Shown piece by piece: positions 26,373 through 47,944 of a stretch of DNA of 64,000 nucleotides. The stretch lies in the NCBI GenBank assembly GCA_964030475.1, contig CAXIPT010000002.1, positions 9,754,984 to 9,818,983 of the forward strand, given 5' to 3'. Position 1 is the first letter of the stretch. Each line of letters begins with the position of its first letter. This DNA comes from Tethya wilhelma (Eukaryota; Porifera; Demospongiae; Tethyida; Tethyidae). The position numbers and the translations under genes were made by a program. The notes beneath the pieces are model-generated. The model was not told where the DNA came from. It searched no databases and worked only from the letters and a program-made list of their open reading frames with translations.

Positions 26373-27908
26373 GATGGTGTGGCTGCACCAGAAGGTGACA
26401 AGAGCTTTGACTGTATCTGAACAATCTTCTTTCTTTGAGGAGTTTGTGTAAACTAAAGCTAAAGAGTTTTAAGTAAGTGGTACACAGCTATAGTAGTCTA
26501 CCTACTTAAAATCTGTGACCTATATTAAAATTACACTAAAAGGGTCGAAAATGTTCTTTCTTCAAACTTCTGTCACTTATCCTGTATATAAGAGGGGAGA
26601 AACGTGCGTGATCATCAAAACGCTTGACACAGCAAATCACACAGATACTTTCATAGAACAGTCACTGACTTACTGGATTTTCGTCTTTCAATAAATCCTC
26701 ACGTTTATTTCAACTGTTCGGTATTAGAATCACTAAGCTATTTACTTCAAACTACATAGGAAGTCTCAACGTTTGTGCTACGATTGCAATTCACTTCACG
26801 TGAGCACTCCAAAATTCGTCCTAAAGGGTATTCCCCCGGGGAATACCCGCGCGTATTAGACACACCCCGTTCAAGATTATTCACTACTGGCGCGAATATA
26901 TATATAACATAGAGCAGAACTGATATTTTGAGTATCTACAGCAGCAATCATATTATAAGCAAAGTTTTGTCCGTGTGTGTGTGTGTAACGGAGGGTCACC
27001 GGAAGTGATGCGACCTCGAGCTAAAACGCTACTTTTTCTTTGGACTGTGAAAAAGGCAAGCTACAAAAAGTGTGCCTAGAGAACTAGCTTAGATAGTACT
27101 AGCCTAGGATAGTATCATAGGCGCTACAAGTAAGGCTAACTTTTTTTGAGATCGCTGACAAGGCTTACCAGTGGCGTATGTATCCGACGAAGAAGCGTGA
27201 TAGAGAAGCGAATCTTTCACAATAGAAGCGTAGCGAGGGGAGAACTTTCGCTTCTAGGAGTCTGCTTCTCTGTCGCTATACACGAAACACAGCTAGCCAG
27301 ATAACGAGTTTCTTTGCCAGCTGATTGCAAAAATGGCGGAAGTCGGAAAAGGGTCGTTTGTGACAGACGTCACGTAGTGAGGTAAATTGCTGAGCTGGCC
27401 AAAGCAAAGCGTGCACATGCAGCATTGCCTCCCGTTGAGATGCCAGTATTCATAATTGATGTGATTGTTGTGAGCTGCTTCAACTGCAAAGGTTGTTCTA
27501 AGCCAACTGACCATAGAAGAATATTTATACACAATAGCTTTGCTCATCAATTTTATCTTACTATTGTTTGACTTATACCATAGATGATAAAGTACGGTTA
27601 TACTGAGTAACTGATCCTATAAACATACACAAACAAGGAGTGGGCGAGCGAAGCGAGCCCCACTCCTTGTAAAATATTATTAATGCATCATGAGTTTCAA
27701 AATCTGGGTATTCCAGTACATAATTAATATAATATTAATAATAGACATACACACAAACTTGTACAAAAAACTATTACAGTCATTCACTGTCCATTCTCAT
27801 AAAATAAAACAAAAAAAAATTGCATGAAAACACTTCAAACAAATTGAAAATGAATGAAGCACACACACACACACACACAAACAAACGATTAATCAGCTGG
27901 TAATAATG
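26373..27908. other. intergenic region between kinase 5' end and HECW 3' end
   Basis: No exon was recognised. It should hold the kinase promoter close to 26373-26700. Visible structures are a near-palindrome at 26825-26847 (GGGTATTCCC / GGGGAATACCC), a short TG tract at about 26974-26987 and the hairpin at 27631-27669. Confidence 0.5.
27631..27669. repeat. short hairpin (ACAAGGAGTGGG arms)
   Basis: The left arm ACAAGGAGTGGG and right arm CCCACTCCTTGT are exact complements and flank the GC-rich core CGAGCGAAGCGAGC. It may be a small repeat-derived or terminator-like structure; its role is unknown. Confidence 0.5.
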
Positions 27909-36662
<8,754 letters not shown>

Positions 36663-39600
36663 TTCGTAGTCAATTCAATGCCGCTAAGTTGATTGCCCAA
36701 GAATTTCAGATATGACTTCAGTAGCAGAAATTTCAAACACGCTCTCATACACAGCTGTTCATTCTACTATGCAAAAGATGGTCAATTCTTTTAAAATGCT
36801 GATCGATGTGCAATTGGTTGAGACCCCTATAGAGGAAAGGGACTTTGATTTGTCGTTATAGTAGCGATCAATATATGCAGTGTACGAAGTGGTCGATGGT
36901 TGGATCGTAACAAGCCTGCTTTTGTGGGAGTGTGTGTGTGTGTTTGGAAAGTGTGAGTAACACAATCCCTTTGTAGTTTGATTGACTTCACAACAATGAC
37001 CATACACTCTTGATAACATTCTCCAAATAACACCCACCACTGACAAAACACACACAATAATTCTTTACATGCCTGAACATGATCAAGGATGTTGAAAGTG
37101 AGCAGCAAAGTAGGTGAACCCATAAGACCACAAAAAAATGCTTCACCAAGGAAAGTACACACACAAATTGTTCATTTTTACTATCCACAATTTTTCCCAG
37201 TCACTAAAGGAAACAACAGCAGGAGTAATGTTTTCACAGTTTCCTTGAACATGCAATCACTGTGAACTTTCTTTAAAAGGCATAGATTCTTAAAACTGTG
37301 ACCTGCACCACATCACCACATCCTATAGTAACAAGTAGCTATATACACATGTACCTTTTCCTTAAAATTACACACACAAAAACGATGTACCGAATTAGGT
37401 CTGTATGACAACATTAATGTTGTAGCAACAGGGGAACTTAATGATTTACCAACTCCCTCCAAATCAGGATACATGGGCAGGTATACATACATGCAGTACA
37501 CATTGAACCAAAAGTTCAAACTAACCCCAAATCACAAATTTTTATGCTTAAAAGAGCCTCGACATTGTAAAGCCAAGTGAGTTAATTATTGTCAGCTGTT
37601 TGTATAATATTTTAAGAAGCATAATCTTGAAAACACAGGAGGACTTCTTTACAAGAAGCTTAAAGAGAAAACAGGGATATTTGGTAAGAGCAACAAACAG
37701 AACCTATCAATTGCAAGCTAACAGTTCTGTTTGAGCGGACAGGCATACATGTCTGGAAACCGAGTCATGTGAGTGTCAACCATATTTGGCCAAGATGTGT
37801 GAGTATATCATTGTACACATGTTACAATGAGAGCACAGGAGAATGGGCATATTTGTGATGAATTGTTGCCAATTATCGCAAGCGAATTCCACGCATACAA
37901 TCCAGTGTTACATGATCAATGCAAGAAAGAAACACACAAGCTAGAGGACCTCAAATGACATGCAACCATTGTCATACAGCCATTGATACAAAAAATAGGA
38001 ATCTCTCTCTCTCAAAAATACAGCGGATCTTTTTTCTCCCTATAATAGACAGACTAAATATCAAGTAAACTTATATGTTTACAAGACAACATATTACTGT
38101 CTTTGGATACTCTTGAACAATATCAGATGGTACGTGATAGCAGACAAGTTCTGAACCATTCAAAAACATAAACAAGCATTCATGACAAGTCGTTTGCCTC
38201 GTGAATTGACTTGAAAGTGCATATAAGCACACTTTGTGGGATGGGCACCCACATGGCTCTCCTTATAGGTACACACAGCTCTATTTATATACATCTTACA
38301 TGGTTCCCAGCCCACTTAATGCACACTTATGCAGCTCACTCTGCCAATAGAAAGAGACCAAAAAGGCTTAATATTGACTCTTGAGTGTCTCCTGTGTTTT
38401 GTTAAATAGAACCCATACATCCACACATTATACATGCAACTATACCTTTATTACTCATCTAGAATTCCAACAGTCACGCACACATACAAACACAGAGTGG
38501 TACAATCCATAACTGTGTGTAATATTATGGGCACTAGTGACACATGACATTGTATATCTTTGCATAAACTATCGTATCAAAGGTTTAGCGAGTGAAGGAA
38601 GCGTAAGATATTCAAATACCAACATGTAGTTTTGTTGTTGAAGGCACCTGAAACACAAGCCAGGGCAAGTGAGCAGACTTGTGGACAATTTACCCAGGTA
38701 GAAAACACAATTTGTGCCATGCCAAGTGGAACACTTGAGAGACACTTGTAGGTCTCTTGAAGTACATGTTACAGTACAAGCTACTAAGTGGTTGTGGGCT
38801 ACGAATTGATAAGATTCAAATTTTAAAAAGACGAATAATCATGTATTGTATAATCTGGAACAGTCGCAGCGACTATCAGTGTGGATTTACTACAAAACAA
38901 AGCAAAGTCAACACATCATGTGTGAGAAACAGGAAAGATAAGAAACTTGAGAAATGATTTTATTTCTTTTTGTGACAAGCTACAAATGTTTCAGATCATT
39001 TAATTTGCTAGAGTATTAACACTCACGCAGCATTTCCTCAAAGTGAGAAATGCCTCTTAATTTTGCTCATTAAACCACGACCAACAAACTATTAGGGGTT
39101 TGATTGGAGGAGCCATCCCACAGTGTCTTTGTTGATACAATAAAATAAATCTCATCTTCTTCTAGACAAAACTCACTCTAAACACTGCATGAATTGTGCA
39201 GAGCAATTTTCTTTTAGCAGCACCCATAATCTTATAATTATACTGTATGATTAGACCTAAACAGCATACACAAACAGTTAACTAGGCCACAACAGCAGTC
39301 AAGCTAGCTTCACCAGAGATATGTAATCATCACACAGCTCACTGGCTACATAGAGTGCAGCAACTGTAGACAGTTAACCAAGCATAGAAAAAACACAAAC
39401 ATGAACTTCTTCATCAGTAATATACACATACCTACACACACAGATACACTCACAAAACTTTACTAGCTAGTTAGTCCCCCCCCTCCGACACGCACATAAA
39501 TTACATGAAAGGTGCCTGTGTGTACGTGACAGAGAAAAGATTTATCCTCCCACACTATACCTATCACATACACATACAAATTATGTCATGCACACACACC

Positions 39601-40258
39601 CCACACAAGCAAGAGGGTAGGCATACCACATGCAAACCACAGAACTCAAGTTTCACACACACACACAGCTGAAAAACCAAGCTATTTAAACTATACCATG
39701 ATCTAGCAGTACAGATCACACCAGGTCACATTTACACTGAACCAAACTGATCTTTATGCTGTACTTCAATCAAACAAAGGCACTATGCTTTAGTATCATA
39801 GGATAGTATACACATTATAGTGGTGATCCACGAATCTTTCTAAAGCAAGACAAGTAGTTACTTGTAAAAGAACAAGACACACCTGATGTGTGTGGCCTAA
39901 AACAAGCTGCGGTAGACCTTTTCTACTGTTCAAACAACCGCACCATCGACATAAAATTTCTGTACCATACCTTTCAGATATCTCGTGGTTCTACGGACAC
40001 AGAATTTTCTCGTTCACTGACTCGCTCCCTCTTTCTCAATCTGACACCTCACAGGCTTTGTATGCATGGGCTACTAATGAGATGCGCGAGCGCTTTTTGG
40101 GTTGTTTTGGCGAAATTGACTTCCTGTTTCCACATTAGTGATGTCATCATTGCGTAATCGATAAATCATGCGCAAATATTTCAATCACGCGAAATTAACT
40201 TCAGCTTGACGGTCGGTCATGTTATTAGTCCAGCTCACTAAAATACTGCATAACAATT
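36663..40258. other. large region without a recognised gene
   Basis: Between the HECW start codon and the RING cluster there is 3.6 kb of AT-rich sequence with only short random open frames. It should hold the HECW promoter and any 5' non-coding exon. No RNA gene or large repeat was seen; CA-rich stretches are scattered at 39420-39670. Confidence 0.5.
39884..40138 (-). promoter_or_regulatory. possible distal promoter/5' non-coding exon of the HECW gene
   Basis: This is the only relatively GC-rich patch of the 36.7-40.2 kb region (CGCGAGCGC). On the minus strand it contains an ETS-like ACAGGAAGTC and ends at a donor-like ATCAG|GTGTGT near 39884. It could be a 5' leader exon splicing toward 36.7 kb. 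There is no transcript evidence. Confidence 0.25.
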
Positions 40259-41064
40259 AATGGCCAGCTTCCTTTATTTTCTTTAATTCTTGCTTTATTG
40301 CCTTTAACTCTGCCATGACCATCAGTTGGTGTTGTTACAGGGTGCCGGTGACTGGCATGTGTTTCTCCAGTTCAGCGACGTTGTACAAGTTTTTCCTTAC
40401 ATCTTGCTTCTTCAAACAGACATTGAACTGGCTCCTCTGGACACTGGCTACGATGATCTTCCATTTCCTTTCTTCTTATCTTCTGTACACCACATTTATT
40501 GAGACAATTTAGTGGAAAAACTTCACATAAAACATAATGCTTGTGAGCGATGACAGAGTAGTTACTTTTTAGACCACAGTGTTCACACTGATATGGGCGC
40601 AGTTCACATTCATTTTCAAGATGATTCACTACAATTCACTACATCTTTTCTCTTTAGAGTAAAAGGAACTGTTCTACGGTATGGTGCATCTTTACCTAGG
40701 TTTGCCAACTTGGATGACCAACTCTTACTTTTGTCAGGTGCTCTACATATTCACAAGGACATTTGACCTCCTCCTCTGGGCACTGGCTAAGATGCACTTC
40801 CATATCTTTTCTCTTGATGGCTTTTTGGCCACATTTGTTGGGACACTCCAGAGGAAATTCAGGACATTGTTCAAAATAGATATTCAAGGAAGTAACAATG
40901 AGGGCACATCTCATAATTATTCTAAACTTTCCTTGAGACAAGACTGACAAAAAGTTTGACTACAGCATCTGGTGATATGGGGATCATTTAGAACTCGTTT
41001 TCAGAAGATTTCACAGGTGTACAAAACTGTGGTGGTATATCCTCCAATACCAGTGTCAGCCATG
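40259..41064 (-). pseudogene. decayed TRAF-type RING paralogue
   Basis: Pieces of the same protein family as the three intact RING genes occur in order on the minus strand. Near 41062-40945 is a RING start with a stop inside it (CEIF-stop, then KRVLNDPHITRCCSQTFCQSC). Zinc-finger parts follow at 40900-40700 (CPEFPLECPNKCGQKAIKRK) and 40629-40372 (CELRPYQCEHCGLKS). The tail then has a one-base insertion at LVQRR and a stop where intact copies have Gln (ATQQQH region). It is a non-functional copy. Confidence 0.8.
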
Positions 41065-41358
41065 GTCATTACATTCCAAAACGTACACTTCTTTGAATCA
41101 AATTCCTTAATTACAGTTAGTTTCAGCTAGTACTTTTCTTTTGAATAATATGCATGGGGTGTGTCAGATATAAGTAACACAATACTCATAATATTTTACA
41201 TTTGATTGTCATAATATTATCATTAATATAATACTAAAATATCACATGACAATATTAATTATTATTATTATTATCATTAATATCAAGCTATATAATAGGG
41301 GGAAAATTCCGAAACACGCATCTCAATTGATAACGCATTGCGTCATGTATGTGACCTA

Positions 41359-42234
41359 TCAACGTCTAGCTTTTAATTGATGAAGTTGTTCTTTTGTATC
41401 CTCTAGTTCTTCCTTCATCTCTTTGTAAGCTCCCAAAACCATCAGTAGGTGTTGTTGCTGGGTGGCTGACATGTGTTGCTCCAGTTCACGTCGAACAAGA
41501 TTATTCTTGCATCCTACTTCTTCAAACGGACATTCAACCATCTCCTTTGGACACTGGCTACGATGATCTTCCATGTTCCTTCTCTTGATGACTTGACCAC
41601 CACACTTGTTGGGACACTCCAGAGGAAACTCAGGGCATGTTGCATAGTGCTCAGTAATTGATTTGAAGGTGTCTTTTTTATCGCAATGCTTACATTGATA
41701 TGGCCGCAGTTCACAGGTATTTTCAAGATGATCAGCAAGATCTCTTCGCTTCAAAGTAAACATATACATGACGTATTGGGCAGATTCAGAATCTGAGTCA
41801 CGTAATTTTAACTGCATAAAAAAAGAATGGTACCACTTTTTTTTTCTTTTGATCCTACACCCATAACTACATTCCACTATTTCTTCTGGACACTCAACTT
41901 TATGATGATTATCCAAAGATCCAAGTTCCCCTATCCACTTACATCCTTTCTCAACATCTTTGTTGGTGCAGTAAATTTTCAGAGAATCAATCTCACGCTT
42001 GACTTTCTTGTCAAAAAGATGTTGAAACTCCTTCCCCTCAGCTCGGCAGTGAGGACAACTCTCCTTGCGATGTTTAGTGAACCAGCTATTCAGACAAGAC
42101 TCACAAAAGTGCTGACCACAACATCCAGTTAGATGAGGATCTCTGAGAACTTTTATACAAATGTTGCATGTGAACTTTTCCAAAGAGTCTTTGTCAACAA
42201 AGATGTACTCATATCCTCCAAAATTGGCAGCCAT
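41359..42234 (-). CDS. TRAF-type RING zinc-finger protein (single exon)
   Basis: Starts at ATG 42234 (MAANFGGYEYIF, matching the starts of its paralogues) and ends in TGA at 41361-41359, about 291 aa. Order: RING ([20 protein letters not shown]...CPHC, residues ~20-65), TRAF-type zinc fingers ([40 protein letters not shown]), then a short coiled tail (KEMKEELEDTKEQLHQLK). It has no MATH domain. A stretch of about 30 residues (KKWYHSFFMQLKLRDSDSES) is absent from the paralogues and may be an unspliced or recently exonised segment. Likely a cytoplasmic E3 ligase or adaptor. It sits just downstream of CSTF3, same strand. Confidence 0.85.
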   Translation of the reverse strand: MAANFGGYEYIFVDKDSLEKFTCNICIKVLRDPHLTGCCGQHFCESCLNSWFTKHRKESCPHCRAEGKEFQHLFDKKVKREIDSLKIYCTNKDVEKGCKWIGELGSLDNHHKVECPEEIVECSYGCRIKRKKKWYHSFFMQLKLRDSDSESAQYVMYMFTLKRRDLADHLENTCELRPYQCKHCDKKDTFKSITEHYATCPEFPLECPNKCGGQVIKRRNMEDHRSQCPKEMVECPFEEVGCKNNLVRRELEQHMSATQQQHLLMVLGAYKEMKEELEDTKEQLHQLKARR

Positions 42235-42544
42235 CAGTAAAATCATTTATGCCAAAAAATACTTTTTTAAACAAAATACTATGCAGCTATACCTAGAGTA
42301 AAGGCACAATTTATTTAGTGGAACTATAAAATTAAATAGGGTGTGTCGAAATATGTTATGAATACTATTACTATAGTGTCACATGTCACAATAGGTGTCA
42401 GTATATTATATAACACCCCAAAGCTTTATAGCTTCTCAGTCATTATGTGTCAAGAGTATACCGGCATATGCAGAAAAATTAAGTATAGTCACAATGATCA
42501 CAGATATAATACACATTGTTAGCAATACAAGTTGATTCATGAAG

Positions 42545-45500
42545 TCACTGAGAGGATGGATGCACTCTCTTTTGCTGTCGAGCACGATAAATGTCATTAA
42601 CGGGAGGGGCTGCCCCTTCGTCTTCACTCTCATCACCAGTTTCACCCCTCTTCCTCTTCCCCACCCTCACACCATCACCACCATGGGCGGCAGCTCCATC
42701 GATCGTCTTGTTGGTTTCCAACAAGTGAAGAAATTCATTTAATTGCACAAAGGGTCCCTACATGAGAACAAAAAAAAATTGAAGTACGCACCTAGCATTG
42801 TTCCCAGGCTCCTCTTTCACAAATATTTGCCAGGCTCCTCCTTCGCAAATACCTTCTTTCTTATTCATAAAGGAGGAGCCTGGAACGAAGCTAGTATGTA
42901 CCCACCCTGATATGGTTATAATTTTATTTTTTTTTAACATTCAGGCTGCACTGATTTTGCAAGCTGGTTATTTGTTCTAAATAACAGAATTAATTCAAAA
43001 TTTTCTCCTTACATGGAAACAATCAGGTGGAGGTAACCGTGACAACAGGTTGGCACAGGCAGCGGGGATCGGGAAGTGGCCCCCTGGGATAGCATTCATA
43101 CCGACCCCCTCAGAGGAGCTTGGTTTGAAGGGGGTCATCTGTTTGAGGTCGGGGTTGATGATGGAGGCTTGTCTGAGCTCATGAGCTAGACTACCACCAC
43201 CTCTGGCTCCTCCTAAAGATGAATGGTGGCCGACTTCATTGCGTTTGGAAGGGGAACAGCTACTTCCTGAGCTTGGCTTCTGATAGGACTATAGGGAAAA
43301 GGTTAGTACACGGTCATATTGTCACAGATTGAGGATCGAGTTGGAATCTACTTACTGGGTGGCCCATTAGTTTGAGTTCAATCTCAGAGCACGGCATGAG
43401 ATCAAGGTACTTGTATCTGTCCACCAATAGCACTGCATCCTTGGAACGAGACTCCTGGAATGGGATTGGAATTGTATGGTTCCGAAAAAATGGTATCGAA
43501 AAGCATTGATGTGAATAATTAATCTACGAGGTGTATTAAAAGTACTTACACTGTGTAAACTGACCAAATTCATAGGGTCTATATAAGAATGCATGTACGC
43601 ACATTACAAGATTAGCAGGTATTTCAAAGTTTTTCTAACTAATAAAGTAACTACTCTAAGTTATTACAGCTAATCAAAGGCCTAGACATACCCTAGCTAA
43701 CAAAAAATCATAGAGTTGTTTTTGTCCATTTTTAGTTAAAACTGCAGCTGTTTTGGCCTTATTTCCTTGATCAGTTTCTTCAGCTCTCCATTTTCTTTCT
43801 TTATTTCCTTGTAAGCTTCCAAAACCAACAGAACATGATCTTGCAGGGCATTGGACATATGCTTCTCCTTGTCATTTCGCACAAGACTTTCTTTACAACC
43901 AACTTCTTCAAATGGACAAGTAACTGGTTGCCTTGGACAGTGGGCAAAATGATCTTCCATATCCTTTCTCTTGATACTTCCGAGTCTTCGACACCTGTTA
44001 GGACAGGGTATTGGACACTCATCACATTTCTCAACATGCTCAGTAGTAATGAATTGATGCGTGCCTTTCAATCCACAGTGATTGCATTGAAATGGTCGAC
44101 TGCGACATTCACATTTAGTATGATTGGGAACATCTTTCCTTTTGATCTTTACATTACATTTAGCATTTGGACACTTCACTTTGACATGGTCACATCCACT
44201 GTCTGACTCAAGATGATCATTCAAAGACCCCAGCTCTCCTATCCACTGACATCCTTCCTCCTTTTTGGTGCAGTGAATCCTCAGAGAATCAATCTCACGT
44301 TTGAGTTTCTTGTCTAAAAAGTGCTGAAACTCTTCTCCTTCAGCTTGGCAGTTAGGACAACTCTCTTTGCGTGCCTGTTTTCGATACTTGTACAGTGAGT
44401 GGGAATTAGCTTGATCAGTGAACCAGTTGTTGAGACAAGACTCACAGTAGTGTAGGCCACAACATCCAGTTAGATGAGGATCTTTGAGAACTTTAGCACA
44501 AAAGTTGCAAGTGGACCTACTTAGATCTCTATCAACAAAGTCAAAGTTATATCCACCAAAGTTGACAGAAGCCATTTTCAATAGCTTAGTACATGAACAA
44601 ACGTGCGATTTTCAATAGCTTAGTACATGAACAAACGTGCAGAGGAGGTTACATATCATTAACAAATTTACACAATTATAATATTATAGTACAGACAGGT
44701 CAATACTGTATGTAACACACGAAATTCACTCAGACAGATTTGAGCATCACCAAAACCCAAAGAAATGTACATAATCAATATAACCGTAGGGTTATACTCC
44801 AAGACAATAAAATTATAGTGCTTTTACAATTGCTTTAATTGCTTGAATCACCAAAACTTTTTCATTGACGAGGATCGGACTTTCTTCAGTGCACTTTGCA
44901 ATTCAGCTATTTCGTCCTGCTGCTGAGACTGGGTCTGTTGAACTTCTTTCTTCAAATCCTGGTGATGTCTATCTAGCTTCAGCTTCATAATGTCAACATA
45001 TTCCTTCAAAGCTACAGAGTTTTCCTTTATTTCATTTTTCATCTCCTTAGTGCGCAGAACACTTTCGTGTTTCATTGCTTCAAAACGTTCCCTTATTGCT
45101 TTGTTGGCTTGTTTTAACCGTTCATTTTCTTTCTTCATCTCTTTGTAAGCTCCCATGACCATCAGTAGGTGTTGTTGCTGGGTGGCTGACATGTGCTGCT
45201 CCAGTTCACGTCGTACGAGCTGTTCCTTACATCCTGCTTCTTCAAACGGACACTCGACTGGCTCCTCTGGACACTGGCTACAATGATCTTTCATGTCCTT
45301 TCTCTTGATGTCTTTAACACCACACTTGTTGGGACAATCCAGAGGGGTCTCAGGACATGTGGTTGAACAGTGTGTGATCATGACCCAGTACTTGTCCTTA
45401 AAGCCACAATGCTCACACTGGAAAGGACGCAAATCACACTGATGCTCCAGATGGCTTTCAAGGTTATTTCTTTTCACCCTTTTCAGATCAAATTTTGGAG

Positions 45501-45600
45501 TGCTATCACATTCTTCACACATGTTAGTGCATTCAGGTACTGTTACGATTAATTCAATATAGTTGCTTGGTACCAGACCTTGTTCGCCATCAAGACAAGC

Positions 45601-45638
<38 letters not shown>

Positions 45639-47883
45639 ATGTGTATGTGTGCATGTGTGTGTCATTTACCTCCCACCATCCTTCACTTGTCTTTTCGATA
45701 ATCTTGACAATATCACCTTCGTAAATGGTCAGCTCGCTGGAGGTTTCAGCTTTATATGAATGAATCACTGTAGCCATTTCAACCAGATCTGTTTGTCCAT
45801 CAAAATTTGCAATTTAATGCACATAATTATCAAGATATTTTGATTTACATGACTGTTATACCTGAAACATTGTTGTACGTTTCCTTGTGGCCACAGTTCT
45901 CACAAGTGTAAGGTCTGGGGTAGCATTTAAAATTCAGCTGAGAGCGGATGTCTTCTCTGTTTGCATCAAAGGGTACGTTGCTACAATGATTTGGACACTC
46001 TATTCCAACATGGCCACACCCTTTGTCTGACTCAAGATGATCTTTCAAAGACTCTAGCTCCCCTATCCACTCACATCCTTCTTTCTTGTTGGTGCAGTGA
46101 ATTCTCAGAGAATTAATCTCACGTTTGAGTGCCTTGTCTAAGAGGTGCTGAAACTTTTCTTCTTCAGCTCGGCAGTGGGGACAACTCTCTTTACGGTGTT
46201 TAGTGAACCAGTAGTTGAGACAAACCTCACAAAAGTGCTGACCACAACATCCAGTTAAATGAGGATCTTCAAGCACTTTAGTGCAAATGTTACAAGAATA
46301 CTTTTCAATGTCTTCATCAACAAACTTGTAATCATATCCACCGTAGTTGGCAGTAGCCATTTTTTTATTGAAAACAACAAGGGGGTAGATACGCGACTAA
46401 AATAACATGACCTTGTGTACATTACTAAAATTCCATATGACGACACATGCATGCATGGTTCTGTCATTATGATAAACATGCATGTATATGTATGTGTGAC
46501 TATACTATCTTCAATGACACAATACAAATAATAATAAATTAATATTATACAGCTAGCTACTTTCAGCCATATTATCGCAAAACCAGCATTTATAGCTAGT
46601 TGTACAACCTACAATACTACGCCCGCAATTACAGTTAAACTAACATACACATAATTTCGATGGTCCATTCAAAGTTATTATAGCCCAACTCAAAGTAAGA
46701 AGTGACCGTTGTTGTACTCTTATGACTTTTACAACAAATGTATCTCAATGAAACCATGGTAACATATAGACAATAGTATAATGTTGGGAGTGTAATACTT
46801 GTACACACATACATACACATTATGCACAGCTATAATATGTGCCCTGCATTGCATGCAAACTCACATCACTCTTAATGGTTGCTGCTCTTCGTCTCTCTAC
46901 TTTAACCACATTATCAAGATCACCAACGTTTGACTCAAACTCAGCAAACTTTTCCCAAATCTCACTGAAAACAAAACAACAAGTTACAAAATTGTCCACT
47001 TACACTAGTTTAGAAAACTTTTCTTACGTTGTTTTATCCTGAGACATGGACGAAATAGCCTTCTCAAACAAAACTCTAGTATTATTGTCATCTTTAGAGA
47101 GAAAAAGACAATCACGTAAAGTGCGAGCCAAATTTTAGCATGTTTGACTGATGACCCTTACCACTCAAGTGTGACAGGTGGTCAATGTACGCTAGTACGT
47201 AATTGGGATCATCTCCATAACGTTTAAGACCCAGCTCAAATATCTTGAACGCTATATTCTTGTCTTTACTGATATAGTACTCCATTAAAGCAGCTGCCAC
47301 AAAAATCTGCACCATGGAAACAAAACACACATGTAAATGTACGTAGCTAAAGTCCATCTGGTTTGAGAATGCTGCCGAAAATGAAATAATGAGATTCATG
47401 CAATACTTTTTATATGGGGCAAAATAGCTAACTTTTGACTGGTAAGGTGTAGAAAGTTGGAAAAGCAACCAAAAGAATGGGGAGAATGAGCGCTTTCCAA
47501 TGGTGCTTGAAATCGGTTGGATATTTAGAAAGTTATTCAATTTTTTCTACCGGCATTCTCAAACCAGATGGACTTTAGGAGCTGTTTGACAAGCACCATC
47601 CTAACTTACATGATGACCAGTTCGTGAATCTTCTCTGGCACGTTTGAAAATGTTTCTTGCTGACTTTATACCTTCTGTTCGTCGAGCAAACTTCATGTAC
47701 TGCACATACACCTACAGGAGCCAAACAATGTGAACCATTATGTGTAAAGGTACGTAGAGAAACGTGGCTTAAAAATGTCTTTTCCCAACTAACCAGTGTG
47801 GGGTCCACATCTCTCTTCTCCAAGAGTTTGTCATAGATAGCTTGACATTTATCAAACTTTTTTCTTGACTGTAGAGAGGGAGA

Positions 47884-47944
<61 letters not shown>

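Noticed and set aside
26825..26847. GC-rich palindrome as an origin or operator
   Set aside because: Near-palindromes of this size are common and nothing around it gives it a role.
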